Notes: a model not told the origin generated them from the letters alone. Shown: positions 25,559 through 34,408, counted from the stretch's first letter. The stretch is DNA of 48,588 nt from Fusobacteriaceae bacterium (GCA_031289425.1 JAITPM010000121.1:1-48588), one strand, 5' to 3'. Made by a program: numbers and translations.

Positions 25559-26733
25559 TAATAATCACCTATTTTCCTAGCACCATCACCTATTTTTGCA
25601 ATATAAAAAGCAGCTTTTAGTTTAGTTTTGGCAAGGTATTCATCAGAAACAGTTTTAATAAATTCTTCGATATATTCATTTTTGACAATATTTACAGTAC
25701 ATCCACCAAATCCGGCACCAGTCATTCTTGCTCCTATTGTTCCTTTAGATTTCCAAGCAACATTTACCATTGTATCAAGCTCAAAACCGGTGACGTCATA
25801 GTCATCTCTGAGAGATATATGAGATTTATTCATAAGTTCTCCAAATTTTGATATATTTCCTTTTTTCAATAAAATCACAGCCTCTTTTGTTCTCTGATTT
25901 TCTGAAACAGCATGTTTTGCACGTAACAATTGTTCTTTATCAGTGATAAATTTTTTTACTTGGTCGAATTCTTTCTCATTCAGTTCTCCTAAATAAGATA
26001 TCTTTACACCGTTGTCATTTAATACTTTTACTGCATCTTCGCAAGATTTGCGCCTTTCATTATATTTAGAATCAGTAAGGCCTCTCTTTTTATTGGTATT
26101 TCCAATTATAATAGATGCATCATCAAGTTTTATCGGAGCATATTGATATTCCAAAGTATTGCAATCTATTAATATTGCATTATCTTTTTTACCCATTCCG
26201 ATAGCAAATTGATCCATTATTCCACATTGCACACCAACATATGTGTTTTCAGCTATTTGAGACATTTTTATCATATCAATCATATCAATGTTCAAATGAT
26301 AGAGGTCGTTTAAAATAACGGCAGTCAAAAGTTCAACAGATGCGGATGAAGATAATCCGGCACCATTGGGAATGCTTCCAAACATTAACATATCAAAACC
26401 CTTATCAAACTCATATCCATGGTCATGAAAAACTTTAATAATACCTTTTTCATAAGCTATCCATCCCTCATTTTCTTGCTTTTGAATTTTATTAATGTGG
26501 AATTCTTTGAAAGGGGAATTTTTTATGTTCAAAGAAAATATTCTACATTTGTTATCATTGCGAATTCTAATAATACCATAAGTTCCAAAATCTAGTGCAC
26601 ATGGGAAAGCGCAGCCCCCATTATAATCTGTATGTTCACCAATTAAGTTTACTCTTCCCGGTGAAAAAAATACTTGTTTTGTTCCGCCTTTACCAAAAAA
26701 TATATCAAATTCTTTTAATAAATTTTTTATCAT
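25558..26733 (-). CDS. galK: Galactokinase
   Basis: GalK makes galactose-1-phosphate from alpha-galactose and ATP. The 391-residue product is a GHMP kinase of normal size. It has the GalK signature PGRVNLIGEHTDYNGG near residues 26-41, the ATP loop PNGAGLSSSASVE (about 121-133), and the C-terminal GARMTGAGFGGCTVN motif 3. It is first in the galK-galT-galE operon. GGAG lies about 6 bases before the ATG on the minus strand. No galactose mutarotase, permease or regulator gene is beside it, so uptake must be encoded elsewhere. Confidence 0.96.
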   Translation of the reverse strand: MIKNLLKEFDIFFGKGGTKQVFFSPGRVNLIGEHTDYNGGCAFPCALDFGTYGIIRIRNDNKCRIFSLNIKNSPFKEFHINKIQKQENEGWIAYEKGIIKVFHDHGYEFDKGFDMLMFGSIPNGAGLSSSASVELLTAVILNDLYHLNIDMIDMIKMSQIAENTYVGVQCGIMDQFAIGMGKKDNAILIDCNTLEYQYAPIKLDDASIIIGNTNKKRGLTDSKYNERRKSCEDAVKVLNDNGVKISYLGELNEKEFDQVKKFITDKEQLLRAKHAVSENQRTKEAVILLKKGNISKFGELMNKSHISLRDDYDVTGFELDTMVNVAWKSKGTIGARMTGAGFGGCTVNIVKNEYIEEFIKTVSDEYLAKTKLKAAFYIAKIGDGARKIGDY

Positions 26734-26769
26734 ATAAATACTCCATAAAACTTTATGTTATACATTCAA

Positions 26770-26798
26770 ATTATAATACTAAACTATCAAATTCACAA
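26770..26798 (-). promoter_or_regulatory. Promoter of galKTE
   Basis: On the minus strand TTGTGA (26793-26798) and a perfect TATAAT (26770-26775) are separated by 17 bases. No obvious operator palindrome overlaps it. Confidence 0.7.
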
Positions 26799-26832
26799 CT
26801 AAATTTTAGCATATCAATTTTTTATAAAATTA

Positions 26833-26841
26833 TGGTATAAT
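26833..26841 (+). promoter_or_regulatory. Extended -10 promoter of the repeat lipoprotein gene
   Basis: TGG at 26833-26835 directly precedes a perfect TATAAT (26836-26841), an extended -10 element, with no good -35 box. It is divergent from the galK promoter. Confidence 0.6.
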
Positions 26842-26878
26842 AGTGTAAAATAATTTTTATTAATTAGGGAGATTGATT

Positions 26879-29056
26879 ATGATACATCAAGAAAAAATAA
26901 ATAAAAAAATTTTTTATTTTTTAATATGTATATTCTTTTTTGGTGGATGTTTTTTTAAGAGACCTAATTTGGAAGAAAGAAAAGAAAATGAATCAGTTTT
27001 GATGTATAATGTGGATAAAAACATTCTATATAGCGGAGCATATGAAAAAATCTCAACAGACGATGACGGTAAAAATTATATTGAGATAAAGACAAGATAT
27101 AAAGCGGGTAAAATACATGGAGCATATACAAAATATTTTACTAATGGAAAAAAAGAATATAAATTAAAATATTCCAAGGGATTAAAAACCGGAGCTTGGA
27201 AAAGCTATTATTTCGATGGAAGTTTGAAAGGCAAGGGGAAATACGAAAATGATAAATTAAATGGAGAATTCATTATCTATTATAATAAAAAAGAAATATT
27301 ACTCAAAGGAAGTTTTAAAAATGGCAAAAAAAATGAAAAGTGGGAATGGTATTATAAAGGAAATATTTTGAGTCATGAAGATTTTTATATAGATGATTTG
27401 TTGTCTGGCGAAAGTATCTCGTACTATGAAAATGGAAATATAAAAGAAAAAGGGATTTCTTTATCAGGTTTAAAAAGTGGAGAATGGCTATGGTTTTATA
27501 ATAATGGTAATATACTTTCTCATGGCCGATACTCCAATGGGGAGAGAGAAGGAGAATGGGAGCATAATTATCCTTCAGGACGTATTAAAACTATCGAAAA
27601 ATATGAACATGGGAAATTAAATGGAAATATTGAAAGTTATTATTCTAATGGAAATCTAATACTGGATGGAGATTATTTTTTTGATAAAAAAATAGGGTTA
27701 TGGCAATATTTTTATGATGACGGATCATTAAAAGTTAATGAAAATTATGATAAAAATGGAATTTTGAATGGAGAAGTAACTCTATTTTACGAAAATGGAG
27801 AAACTGTTAGGCTGCAGGGAGATTATAAAGATGGTAAACGTAATGGCAAATGGAAATGGTATGCAAAAAACGGGAAATTGAGAAGAGAAGCAAATTATCT
27901 GAATGAAAACCTAGATGGAGAATATAAAACTTATTATGATGATGAAAAAGTAGAAATTTTTGGTACATATGTTTTAGGAATGAAAAATGGTAAGTGGACA
28001 AAATATTTTCCGAATGGAAAAATAAACCAAGTCGAAAATTATATAGATGGATTACTGGATGGACTTTATCAGAGTTTTTATGATAATGGGAAAATACAAA
28101 GGGAATTGATATATAAAAACAAAGAAATAGATGGATCTGTAAAAACTTATTATCAAAATGGTACTTTACAAGAGGAGAAATCATATCAAAATGGTAAATT
28201 AAATGGTAGCTATAAAGTATATTATGAGAGCGGTAAATTAAAAGAAGAGGGTATTTATATTGGGGGTATACATAATGATAGTTGGAAATATTATTACCCT
28301 GATGGAAATCTGGAAAAAGAAATACTATATTCGAAAAATGGTGAAATAAACGACTCAATAAAAGAATATTATGAGGATGGAAAACCACGAAGTGTCGTTA
28401 ACTATATAAAAAGTAAAAAAAATGGAGAATTTATTGAGTGGTATTCCAATGGAAATATAAAAAAAGAAGGAAATTATGATGCGCATTCCAGATTAAATGG
28501 GACATTAAATGAATATTACGAGAATGGAAAACTAAAACTTCAGATTAATTATTCCGCTGGAGAAAAAGATGGTATATGGAGAGGAAATTATTTGGAAGGC
28601 GATATTTATGTTGTCGGAGAATTTAAAGAAAATAAATTAATTGATGATTGGAAATTTTATAATAATGAAAAAGAAATAAAAGAATTAGAAATAAAAAAAT
28701 TAGAAATAAAAAAAATAAAAGATATAAAAAATATGGAAAATAAAATAAAATATAATTTTTCTGATTTTACTTATAAAAAAAATCAATTGACAAAAGCCAT
28801 TGATAAAAATGGAATACACAATGAATTTTTTTATGGAGGAATATTAAAAGAAACTGGGAATTATAAAAACGGGCAAAAAGATGGAGAATGGAGATATTAT
28901 ACAGTGGAAGGATTTTTAAATATTTTAGGAAATTATTCTGATAATAAAAAAAGTGGGAAATGGAAAATTTATTCAGATAATGGACAATTAAAAGAAGAAA
29001 TATATTATGAAGACAATAAAATAAGAACAAAGAAAAATAATTTGTTCTATGAATGA
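26879..29056 (+). CDS. Large lipoprotein with about 25 MORN/YwqK-like repeats
   Basis: The 725-residue product has a lipoprotein signal (hydrophobic stretch ending FGGC, Cys24), so it is probably tethered to a membrane on the periplasmic or surface side. The rest is about 25 tandem units of 22-24 residues built on Y-Y-x-N-G-x-x-K-x-x-x-x-Y-x-x-G-x-x-x-G, the MORN-2 or YwqK family pattern. There are 22 units, then a charged helical linker (around residues 600-625, ELEIKKLEIKK), then 3 more. Such repeats build elongated beta-hairpin ribbons. The YwqK name is linked to antitoxins, but no toxin gene is adjacent and a surface scaffold is more likely here. ATG at 26879 follows GGGAG by 8 bases; a TTG at 26873 is less likely. 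Confidence 0.85.
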   Translation: MIHQEKINKKIFYFLICIFFFGGCFFKRPNLEERKENESVLMYNVDKNILYSGAYEKISTDDDGKNYIEIKTRYKAGKIHGAYTKYFTNGKKEYKLKYSKGLKTGAWKSYYFDGSLKGKGKYENDKLNGEFIIYYNKKEILLKGSFKNGKKNEKWEWYYKGNILSHEDFYIDDLLSGESISYYENGNIKEKGISLSGLKSGEWLWFYNNGNILSHGRYSNGEREGEWEHNYPSGRIKTIEKYEHGKLNGNIESYYSNGNLILDGDYFFDKKIGLWQYFYDDGSLKVNENYDKNGILNGEVTLFYENGETVRLQGDYKDGKRNGKWKWYAKNGKLRREANYLNENLDGEYKTYYDDEKVEIFGTYVLGMKNGKWTKYFPNGKINQVENYIDGLLDGLYQSFYDNGKIQRELIYKNKEIDGSVKTYYQNGTLQEEKSYQNGKLNGSYKVYYESGKLKEEGIYIGGIHNDSWKYYYPDGNLEKEILYSKNGEINDSIKEYYEDGKPRSVVNYIKSKKNGEFIEWYSNGNIKKEGNYDAHSRLNGTLNEYYENGKLKLQINYSAGEKDGIWRGNYLEGDIYVVGEFKENKLIDDWKFYNNEKEIKELEIKKLEIKKIKDIKNMENKIKYNFSDFTYKKNQLTKAIDKNGIHNEFFYGGILKETGNYKNGQKDGEWRYYTVEGFLNILGNYSDNKKSGKWKIYSDNGQLKEEIYYEDNKIRTKKNNLFYE

Positions 29057-29074
29057 TATTATGATATTAAAAAT

Positions 29075-29107
29075 AAAAAAGACATACTATAAAAAGATGC
29101 CTTTTTT
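29075..29107. terminator. Terminator between the repeat lipoprotein gene and rpmB
   Basis: AAAAAAG plus CAT (29075-29084) pairs with ATG plus CTTTTTT (29097-29107) with one A-C mismatch. It lies between convergent genes and can act in both directions. Confidence 0.55.
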
Positions 29108-29121
29108 ATTATAATACCAAA

Positions 29122-29379
29122 TTATTTTGCAAGTAATCTGGAAATTCTTGGGCTTAAAGTGGTTACGTTTTCTTTTAAATATTGCATAATTTCTGCGTCA
29201 TTAGAACTTCTTAATTTTTTTAAAGTTCTAGCGCAAACTTTCACTTTTAATGGAGTTCCATTCACAATAATAGTCGCAACTTGAAGATTTGGTTTCCAAA
29301 CTCTTTTAGTAAGTCTATGAGAATGAGAAATAAGGTTCCCACTAATAAGACCAGTTCCAGTTATTTCACATCTTTGCAT
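29122..29379 (-). CDS. rpmB: 50S ribosomal protein L28
   Basis: L28 is a small protein of the large ribosomal subunit. The 85-residue product starts [20 protein letters not shown], continues with the family core [12 protein letters not shown], and includes [12 protein letters not shown]. It is somewhat longer than the common 62-78 residues through its C-terminal end. The zinc-binding CxxC pairs seen in some L28 proteins are not complete: Cys4 and one later Cys are present. The frame extends to 29412, but ATG at 29377-29379 has AGGTG upstream and gives the normal N terminus. It is a single-gene unit. Confidence 0.93.
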   Translation of the reverse strand: MQRCEITGTGLISGNLISHSHRLTKRVWKPNLQVATIIVNGTPLKVKVCARTLKKLRSSNDAEIMQYLKENVTTLSPRISRLLAK

Positions 29380-29415
29380 ATATAACACCTCTTTTTTATA
29401 TATATCCAGCACGTA

Positions 29416-29444
29416 ATTATATCATTATTTCAAAAAAAATTCAA
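29416..29444 (-). promoter_or_regulatory. Promoter of rpmB
   Basis: On the minus strand TTGAAT (29439-29444) and TATAAT (29416-29421) are separated by 17 bases, 36 bases before the start codon. Confidence 0.75.
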
Positions 29445-29542
29445 ATTATTTTTAAAAAATAAAAAAGTAAGCCAAAATATTTAAAATAAAATAAAAAAAG
29501 GAGAGTCAAAACACGGATAAAAATAAAGAAAAATATAAATTT

Positions 29543-29571
29543 TTGATATTTTTCTACAGATGTGCTAAAAT
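29543..29571 (+). promoter_or_regulatory. Promoter of the two amidohydrolase genes
   Basis: TTGATA (29543-29548) and TAAAAT (29566-29571) are separated by 17 bases. Transcription would start inside the 14-base tandem repeats that follow. Confidence 0.7.
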
Positions 29572-29620
29572 AAAGTACTTAAACTAAAATATTTGAACCA
29601 AAATACTTAAATTAAAGTAC
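29572..29620 (+). repeat. 14-base tandem repeats in the leader of the amidohydrolase genes
   Basis: Three full units and a half follow the -10 box without gaps: AAAGTACTTAAACT, AAAATATTTGAACC, AAAATACTTAAATT, then AAAGTAC. The shared core is AAARTAYTTRAAYY. They cover the predicted transcription start and the 5' leader. Confidence 0.8.
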
Positions 29621-29641
29621 ATTTTTAGATTTGGAGGAAAA

Positions 29642-30829
29642 ATGAATATAAAAGAATTGGCTGAAAAATATAATGATTATATAATAAAAAAAAGACGAGA
29701 ATTTCACCAAAACCCGGAACTTTCGTTTGATGAAAAGTGGACAACAGAAAACCTGATAAATGAATTACAAAACATAGGAATAGAAACTATTGTATATGAT
29801 GATTTATTTGGAGTAATCGGAATAATAAAAGGTGGAAAAAAAACTGGGAAAACCGTGATGTTACGGGCAGATATTGATGCATTGCCTATAGTAGAGAATA
29901 CAGGATTACCATTTGCTTCTCAAAATATCGGTAAAATGCATGCTTGTGGGCATGATGCTCACATGTCAATGTTATTAGGAGCAGCTAAAATTCTTTATGA
30001 GATTAAGGATGAACTTTCAGGAGATGTAAAGCTCTTATTTCAATCTGGAGAAGAAAGTGCTCATGGAGCAGATTTTTATGTAAAAAAAGGTGTATTAGAA
30101 GGTGTGGATGCTATATTTGGAATGCATATTTGGGGGACTTTAGAAGCGCCATTTATAAATTATGAACCTGGTGGTAGAATGGCCTCTTGTGATATATTTA
30201 AAATAATAATAGATGGTAAGAGTGCACATGGTTCTGCGCCACATCAAGGAAATGACGCTATAATTGCTGCAGCATCAACAGTTATGAATATACAAACTAT
30301 GATTAGCAGATTTAATGACCCTCTAAATTCATTGGTAATATCTGTAGGTACGATGAAAGGTGGGCAAAGATTTAATATTATAGCAAATCATATGGAAATG
30401 GAAGGAACAGTAAGAACATTTTCTAATGAAATAAGATTTAAAATAGAAGAAAAAATGAGAAAAATAGTTGAAGATTCAGCCGATATACTCGGGTGCAAAG
30501 GAAAACTGGAATATAATTATTTCTTGGAACCGGTTATAAATAATCACGACGACCTGACAACAATAGCTCAAAATGCAGCTATAAAGTTATACGGAAATGA
30601 AATATTGAAAGATATGCCAAAACTAATGGGGTCGGAAGATTTTGCATATTATATGAAAGAAATACCGGGAATTTATGGTTTTATAGGTGCGCTGAATGAG
30701 AAAGTAGGAGCATGTTATAGCAATCATAACGATAAATTTACTGTAGATGAAAACGCACTTCATATGGGCGCAGCTTTGTACGCACAATTTGCTTATGATT
30801 TTTTGGCTGAGAAAGGGGGTAACAAATAA
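29642..30829 (+). CDS. M20D family amidohydrolase / carboxypeptidase, copy 1
   Basis: This cytosolic metallohydrolase probably removes an acyl or aminoacyl group from an N-acylated amino acid (hippurate hydrolase, indole-acetyl amino acid hydrolase or AbgB group). The 395-residue product has the M20D metal site: HACGHDAH (100-107, ligands Cys102 and His104), the glutamate pair E137-E138 in QSGEES, His162 in GMHIW and a late NHND histidine. A dimerisation domain lies at about 185-295 (KSAHGSAPHQG). Canonical relatives read QPAEE where this reads QSGEE. GGAGG lies 5 bases before the ATG. It overlaps copy 2 by one base. The true substrate is unknown. Confidence 0.9.
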   Translation: MNIKELAEKYNDYIIKKRREFHQNPELSFDEKWTTENLINELQNIGIETIVYDDLFGVIGIIKGGKKTGKTVMLRADIDALPIVENTGLPFASQNIGKMHACGHDAHMSMLLGAAKILYEIKDELSGDVKLLFQSGEESAHGADFYVKKGVLEGVDAIFGMHIWGTLEAPFINYEPGGRMASCDIFKIIIDGKSAHGSAPHQGNDAIIAAASTVMNIQTMISRFNDPLNSLVISVGTMKGGQRFNIIANHMEMEGTVRTFSNEIRFKIEEKMRKIVEDSADILGCKGKLEYNYFLEPVINNHDDLTTIAQNAAIKLYGNEILKDMPKLMGSEDFAYYMKEIPGIYGFIGALNEKVGACYSNHNDKFTVDENALHMGAALYAQFAYDFLAEKGGNK

Positions 30830-32016
30830 TGTTTATAAAAGAAATTTCAGAAAAAAATAGAAATTACACTATAGAACGTAGAAGATTCTACCACAGTTAT
30901 CCTGAATTGACATTGCAAGAAGTGGAAACGGCTAAATCAATTATTAAAGATTTGAATGAATTAGGAATTGAAAGTACTTCGCTTGAAAATGGGTATTACG
31001 GCTGTGTAGGGATTATAAGAGGAGGAAAGCCTGGTAAAACAGTAGCATTACGTGCGGACATAGATGGATTACCAGTAAAAGAGGAAACAGGGTTAGATTT
31101 TACTTCCAAAAATGAGGGCAAAATGCATGCTTGCGGGCATGATGCACATATAGCCATGCTTTTGGGTGCTGCAAAGGTGTTAAACGAAATCAAAGATAAA
31201 CTTTGTGGAAATGTAAAATTAATTTTTCAACCGGCTGAAGAGTTAGCGGTAGGAGCTAAAGAAGTAATTAGGCAAGGATTTTTGGACGACGTGAATGCTT
31301 GTTATGGAATACATATTTGGTCAAATATAGATGCTCCCAAAATTAATATGGAATACGGGGAGAGGATGGGTTCATTGGATTTGTGCACCATTACGATAAA
31401 TGGATATGGAGCACATGGTTCTGCACCGCATTTGGGCAAGGATGCAATTGTCGCTGCCAGTGCTGTATTAATGGGGATACAATCCATTGTGAGTAGAGTG
31501 AATAATCCTCTGAATCCACTGGTAATCACTATTGGAAAGGTGGATGGTGGTAAAATGTACAATATACTGGCAGATAAAGTCGTAATGGATGTAGGAGTGA
31601 GAGTTTTTAATAAAAAGCTTAGAATGGAAGTAGAAGGGTATATGAGACACGTAATTGAAAATGTATCCAAAGCCTATGGTTGTGAAGGAATTCTTGAATA
31701 TAACTACGTTACTGGTTCAGTAATAAATAGTGAAAAACATCTTGTAGATATCGCTAGAAATGCAGTAATAAAATTGTATGGGGAAGATGCTCTTATATCA
31801 ATGGAAAAAGTAACCGGTGCTGAAGATTTTTCATTTTATCAAGAAAAAGTACCGGGAGTGTATGGCTTTATAGGAGCTAGAAGCGAAGAAGTTCCCGGAT
31901 CTGAATTTAACAATCATCATGAATGTTTTACAGTTGATGAAAGGTCACTGGAACGTGGGGTAGCGGTAGCAGCACAATTTGCTTATGATTTTTTAAATGA
32001 AGATGAAGGTAAATAA
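30829..32016 (+). CDS. M20D family amidohydrolase / carboxypeptidase, copy 2
   Basis: A second 395-residue M20D enzyme starts one base inside the stop of copy 1 (TAATG), so both are made together. It keeps the same landmarks at the same residue numbers: HACGHDAH 100-107, E137-E138 in QPAEEL (the canonical form), a HIW histidine and a late NHHE histidine. The two proteins share length and architecture but differ widely in sequence, pointing to an old tandem duplication with possible change of substrate. Activity on N-acyl amino acids or short peptides is expected from the family. An alternative is a hetero-oligomer of the two, as in AbgA-AbgB, but both copies look catalytically complete. Confidence 0.9.
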   Translation: MFIKEISEKNRNYTIERRRFYHSYPELTLQEVETAKSIIKDLNELGIESTSLENGYYGCVGIIRGGKPGKTVALRADIDGLPVKEETGLDFTSKNEGKMHACGHDAHIAMLLGAAKVLNEIKDKLCGNVKLIFQPAEELAVGAKEVIRQGFLDDVNACYGIHIWSNIDAPKINMEYGERMGSLDLCTITINGYGAHGSAPHLGKDAIVAASAVLMGIQSIVSRVNNPLNPLVITIGKVDGGKMYNILADKVVMDVGVRVFNKKLRMEVEGYMRHVIENVSKAYGCEGILEYNYVTGSVINSEKHLVDIARNAVIKLYGEDALISMEKVTGAEDFSFYQEKVPGVYGFIGARSEEVPGSEFNNHHECFTVDERSLERGVAVAAQFAYDFLNEDEGK

Positions 32017-32030
32017 AGAATATTTTTTTG

Positions 32031-32065
32031 ATGAATCTTGATAAAATAATGAATCTTGATAAAAT
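32031..32065 (+). repeat. Two direct copies of a 17-base sequence
   Basis: ATGAATCTTGATAAAAT occurs at 32031-32047 and again, identically, at 32049-32065 with one base between. It lies just after the second amidohydrolase gene and immediately before its terminator. Confidence 0.85.
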
Positions 32066-32066
32066 T

Positions 32067-32100
32067 ATAGTAGACAGCATTTTGTCTACTATTTTATTTT
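32067..32100 (+). terminator. Terminator of the amidohydrolase operon
   Basis: ATAGTAGACA (32067-32076) pairs perfectly with TGTCTACTAT (32083-32092), 6-base loop, followed by a T-rich run ATTTTATTTTTTT. Confidence 0.9.
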
Positions 32101-32165
32101 TTTCTTTAATTTTATAATAAATTTTATTATCGTAAATTTTATTATAAAATGCAAACATAAAAAAC

Positions 32166-32194
32166 TTGATTTTAAAGCTAAAAAGATATAAAAT
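32166..32194 (+). promoter_or_regulatory. Probable promoter of ligA
   Basis: TTGATT (32166-32171) and TAAAAT (32189-32194) are separated by 17 bases, 44 bases before the start codon. Confidence 0.55.
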
Positions 32195-32238
32195 TAAATA
32201 AAATTGATATTTAGAAAAGAATAATATGGAGATAGAAG

Positions 32239-34311
32239 ATGGAGAGCTTAGATACAATAAAAGAAAAAATAATAAATTTGCAAGATGAAATAAAAAAATA
32301 TAGTTATTATTATTATTCTAAAAACGAATCTTTGGTATCAGACGTAGAATTTGATAAAAAACTAAAAGAATTGGAAGAATTAGAAAATAAATACCCGGAA
32401 TTTAAGGCTGAAAATTCGCCTACTATTACAATTGGGTCAAGTTTGAAAGATACAAAATTTAGAAAAATTACTCATAAAAGACCAATGTTAAGTTTAACCA
32501 ATAGCTATAATATTCATGACGTCATTGATTTTTCTGAGAGAATTAATAAATTATTAAATTATAAAAACGATAAATTATGTTATGCCCTAGAATTAAAACT
32601 GGATGGAGCCAGCATAAGCTTGCAATATGAAGATGGGAAATTGATAACTGGAGTTACAAGGGGTGATGGTATAGAAGGTGAAGATGTTACAGAAAATATT
32701 TATGCTATAAAATCAATTCCCAAGATCTTAAAAGAAAAAATCACTATGGAAGTAAGAGGAGAAATTATTTTTCCAAAATCCAAATTTATAAAATTAAATG
32801 AAAAAAGATTAGCAGAGGGAGAGGATGTATTTGCAAATCCAAGAAATGCTGCAAGTGGAACTTTGAGACAAATAGATGCACAAGTAGTAGCAGAAAGAGA
32901 ATTGGATGCATACTTTTATTTCCTTGTAGATGCCAAAAAATTTAATATAGAGACACATAGCGAGAGTATATCTTATTTGGAAAAATTAGGATTTCAGACT
33001 ACAGGGGTATGTGAGCTTTTGACATCTATGAACGATATGGAAAAAAGAATATTATATTGGGAAAACGCAAGGGAAGCATTAGATTATGAGACTGATGGAA
33101 TGGTAATAAAACTGGACAATATGAATCTATGGGAGGAGATAGGGTATACGACAAAGTCTCCACGTTGGGCAATAGCATACAAGTTTCAAGCAAAACAAAT
33201 ATCTACTGTTTTGATGGGGATTACATGGCAAGTCGGAAGAACAGGAAAAATAACTCCGGTTGCTGAATTAGAGGAGGTGGAATTATCAGGAAGTAAAATA
33301 AAAAGGGCAAGCCTACACAATACGGATGAGATATTAAGAAAAGATATTAAAATAGGCGACAGAGTATTCATAGAAAAAGCAGCAGAAATCATACCTCAAG
33401 TAGTAAGTCCAATAAAAGAACTTAGAAATGGAAGCGAATCAGTAATTGATGCTCCGATAAATTGTCCATCATGTGGGCAAGTGTTGGAAAGAGAAGAAGG
33501 TCTTGTAGATTTAAAATGTGTAAATCCTATCTGTCCGGCTATTATTCAAGGAACGATAGAATATTTCGTATCCAGAGATGCAATGAATATCAGTGGTTTA
33601 GGAAGTAAAATCGTAGAAAAATTCTTAAAGTTGGGATATATAAAAGATGTTACAGATATTTATAATTTAAAAAATCATAGGGAAGAGCTAGTAGAACTTG
33701 ATAAAATGGGAGAAAAAAGTATAACGAACCTTTTAGAAGCTATAGAAAACAGTAAAAAAAGATCATATTCCAAGACATTATATGCATTGGGGATACAATA
33801 TGTTGGAAAATTTGTAGCAAATCTTTTGGCTAAAAAGAGTAAAAATATTGATAATTTGGCACAGATGTCTGTGGAAGAATTATTGACTATAGATGAAGTC
33901 GGAAATAAAATAGCAAGTTCTGTTTACGAGTTTTTTAACACAGAAAAAAGTTTAATAATAGTCGAAAAATTAAAAAAAATAGGAATAAATTTCTCCTATG
34001 CAGGTTTTGAAATCAATGAAGAAAATTATTCAGAAGAAAATGAAACAAATAAACATAAAGAAGACGACATTTTTATTGGTAAGAAGTTCCTATTTACCGG
34101 TAAAATGACAAGGTTTAAAAGAGAAGATATAAAAGATATAGTCGAATCCTTAGGTGGAGAAAATCTATCTGGTGTAAGCAAAAAATTAGATTATTTGATA
34201 GTTGGAGATGATGCCGGGAGCAAGCTTGAAAAGGCACGTGCACTTGGGACAGTAACAATCTTATCGGAAGAAGAATTTATTAACCTTTGTGGTGATAAAA
34301 TAAAAATATAA
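32239..34311 (+). CDS. ligA: NAD-dependent DNA ligase
   Basis: LigA seals nicks during replication and repair using NAD. The 690-residue product has all domains: an Ia helical domain at the N terminus, and the adenylation domain with the active lysine Lys120 in ELKLDGAS. An OB fold follows. The zinc finger carries four cysteines (CPSCG and CVNPICP, near residues 412-433), then tandem helix-hairpin-helix motifs and a C-terminal BRCT domain from about residue 612 (GKKFLFTGKM). GGAG lies 7 bases before the ATG. The gene precedes secA but the gap of 97 bases holds a separate promoter. Confidence 0.97.
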   Translation: MESLDTIKEKIINLQDEIKKYSYYYYSKNESLVSDVEFDKKLKELEELENKYPEFKAENSPTITIGSSLKDTKFRKITHKRPMLSLTNSYNIHDVIDFSERINKLLNYKNDKLCYALELKLDGASISLQYEDGKLITGVTRGDGIEGEDVTENIYAIKSIPKILKEKITMEVRGEIIFPKSKFIKLNEKRLAEGEDVFANPRNAASGTLRQIDAQVVAERELDAYFYFLVDAKKFNIETHSESISYLEKLGFQTTGVCELLTSMNDMEKRILYWENAREALDYETDGMVIKLDNMNLWEEIGYTTKSPRWAIAYKFQAKQISTVLMGITWQVGRTGKITPVAELEEVELSGSKIKRASLHNTDEILRKDIKIGDRVFIEKAAEIIPQVVSPIKELRNGSESVIDAPINCPSCGQVLEREEGLVDLKCVNPICPAIIQGTIEYFVSRDAMNISGLGSKIVEKFLKLGYIKDVTDIYNLKNHREELVELDKMGEKSITNLLEAIENSKKRSYSKTLYALGIQYVGKFVANLLAKKSKNIDNLAQMSVEELLTIDEVGNKIASSVYEFFNTEKSLIIVEKLKKIGINFSYAGFEINEENYSEENETNKHKEDDIFIGKKFLFTGKMTRFKREDIKDIVESLGGENLSGVSKKLDYLIVGDDAGSKLEKARALGTVTILSEEEFINLCGDKIKI

Positions 34312-34327
34312 ATTAGCATTTAAATAT

Positions 34328-34356
34328 TTGACTATATTGCGGTTTTATGGTAGCAT
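34328..34356 (+). promoter_or_regulatory. Probable promoter of secA
   Basis: TTGACT (34328-34333) and TAGCAT (34351-34356) are separated by 17 bases. TGG directly before the -10 also makes it an extended -10. Confidence 0.6.
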
Positions 34357-34408
34357 ATATCATGATGAAGTTGATATTTTAAAGAAAAATTTAAAGCGAG
34401 GAATGTAG

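Noticed and set aside
27807-28388. A 193-residue open frame antisense to the repeat lipoprotein
   Set aside because: It is rich in His, Tyr, Phe and Leu, as expected from reading the repeats backwards, and has no ribosome site.
26950-29040. Regular repeats considered as a CRISPR array
   Set aside because: The periodicity is at protein level (22-24 residues) inside one intact reading frame and the DNA units are poorly conserved, with no constant repeat and no unique spacers.
26879-29056. Toxin-antitoxin locus suggested by the YwqK family name
   Set aside because: The protein is a predicted lipoprotein and both neighbours are housekeeping genes (galK and rpmB); no toxin candidate is adjacent.
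32031-32065. 17-base direct repeat as att sites or target duplication
   Set aside because: The copies are one base apart with nothing between them and no recombinase is nearby.
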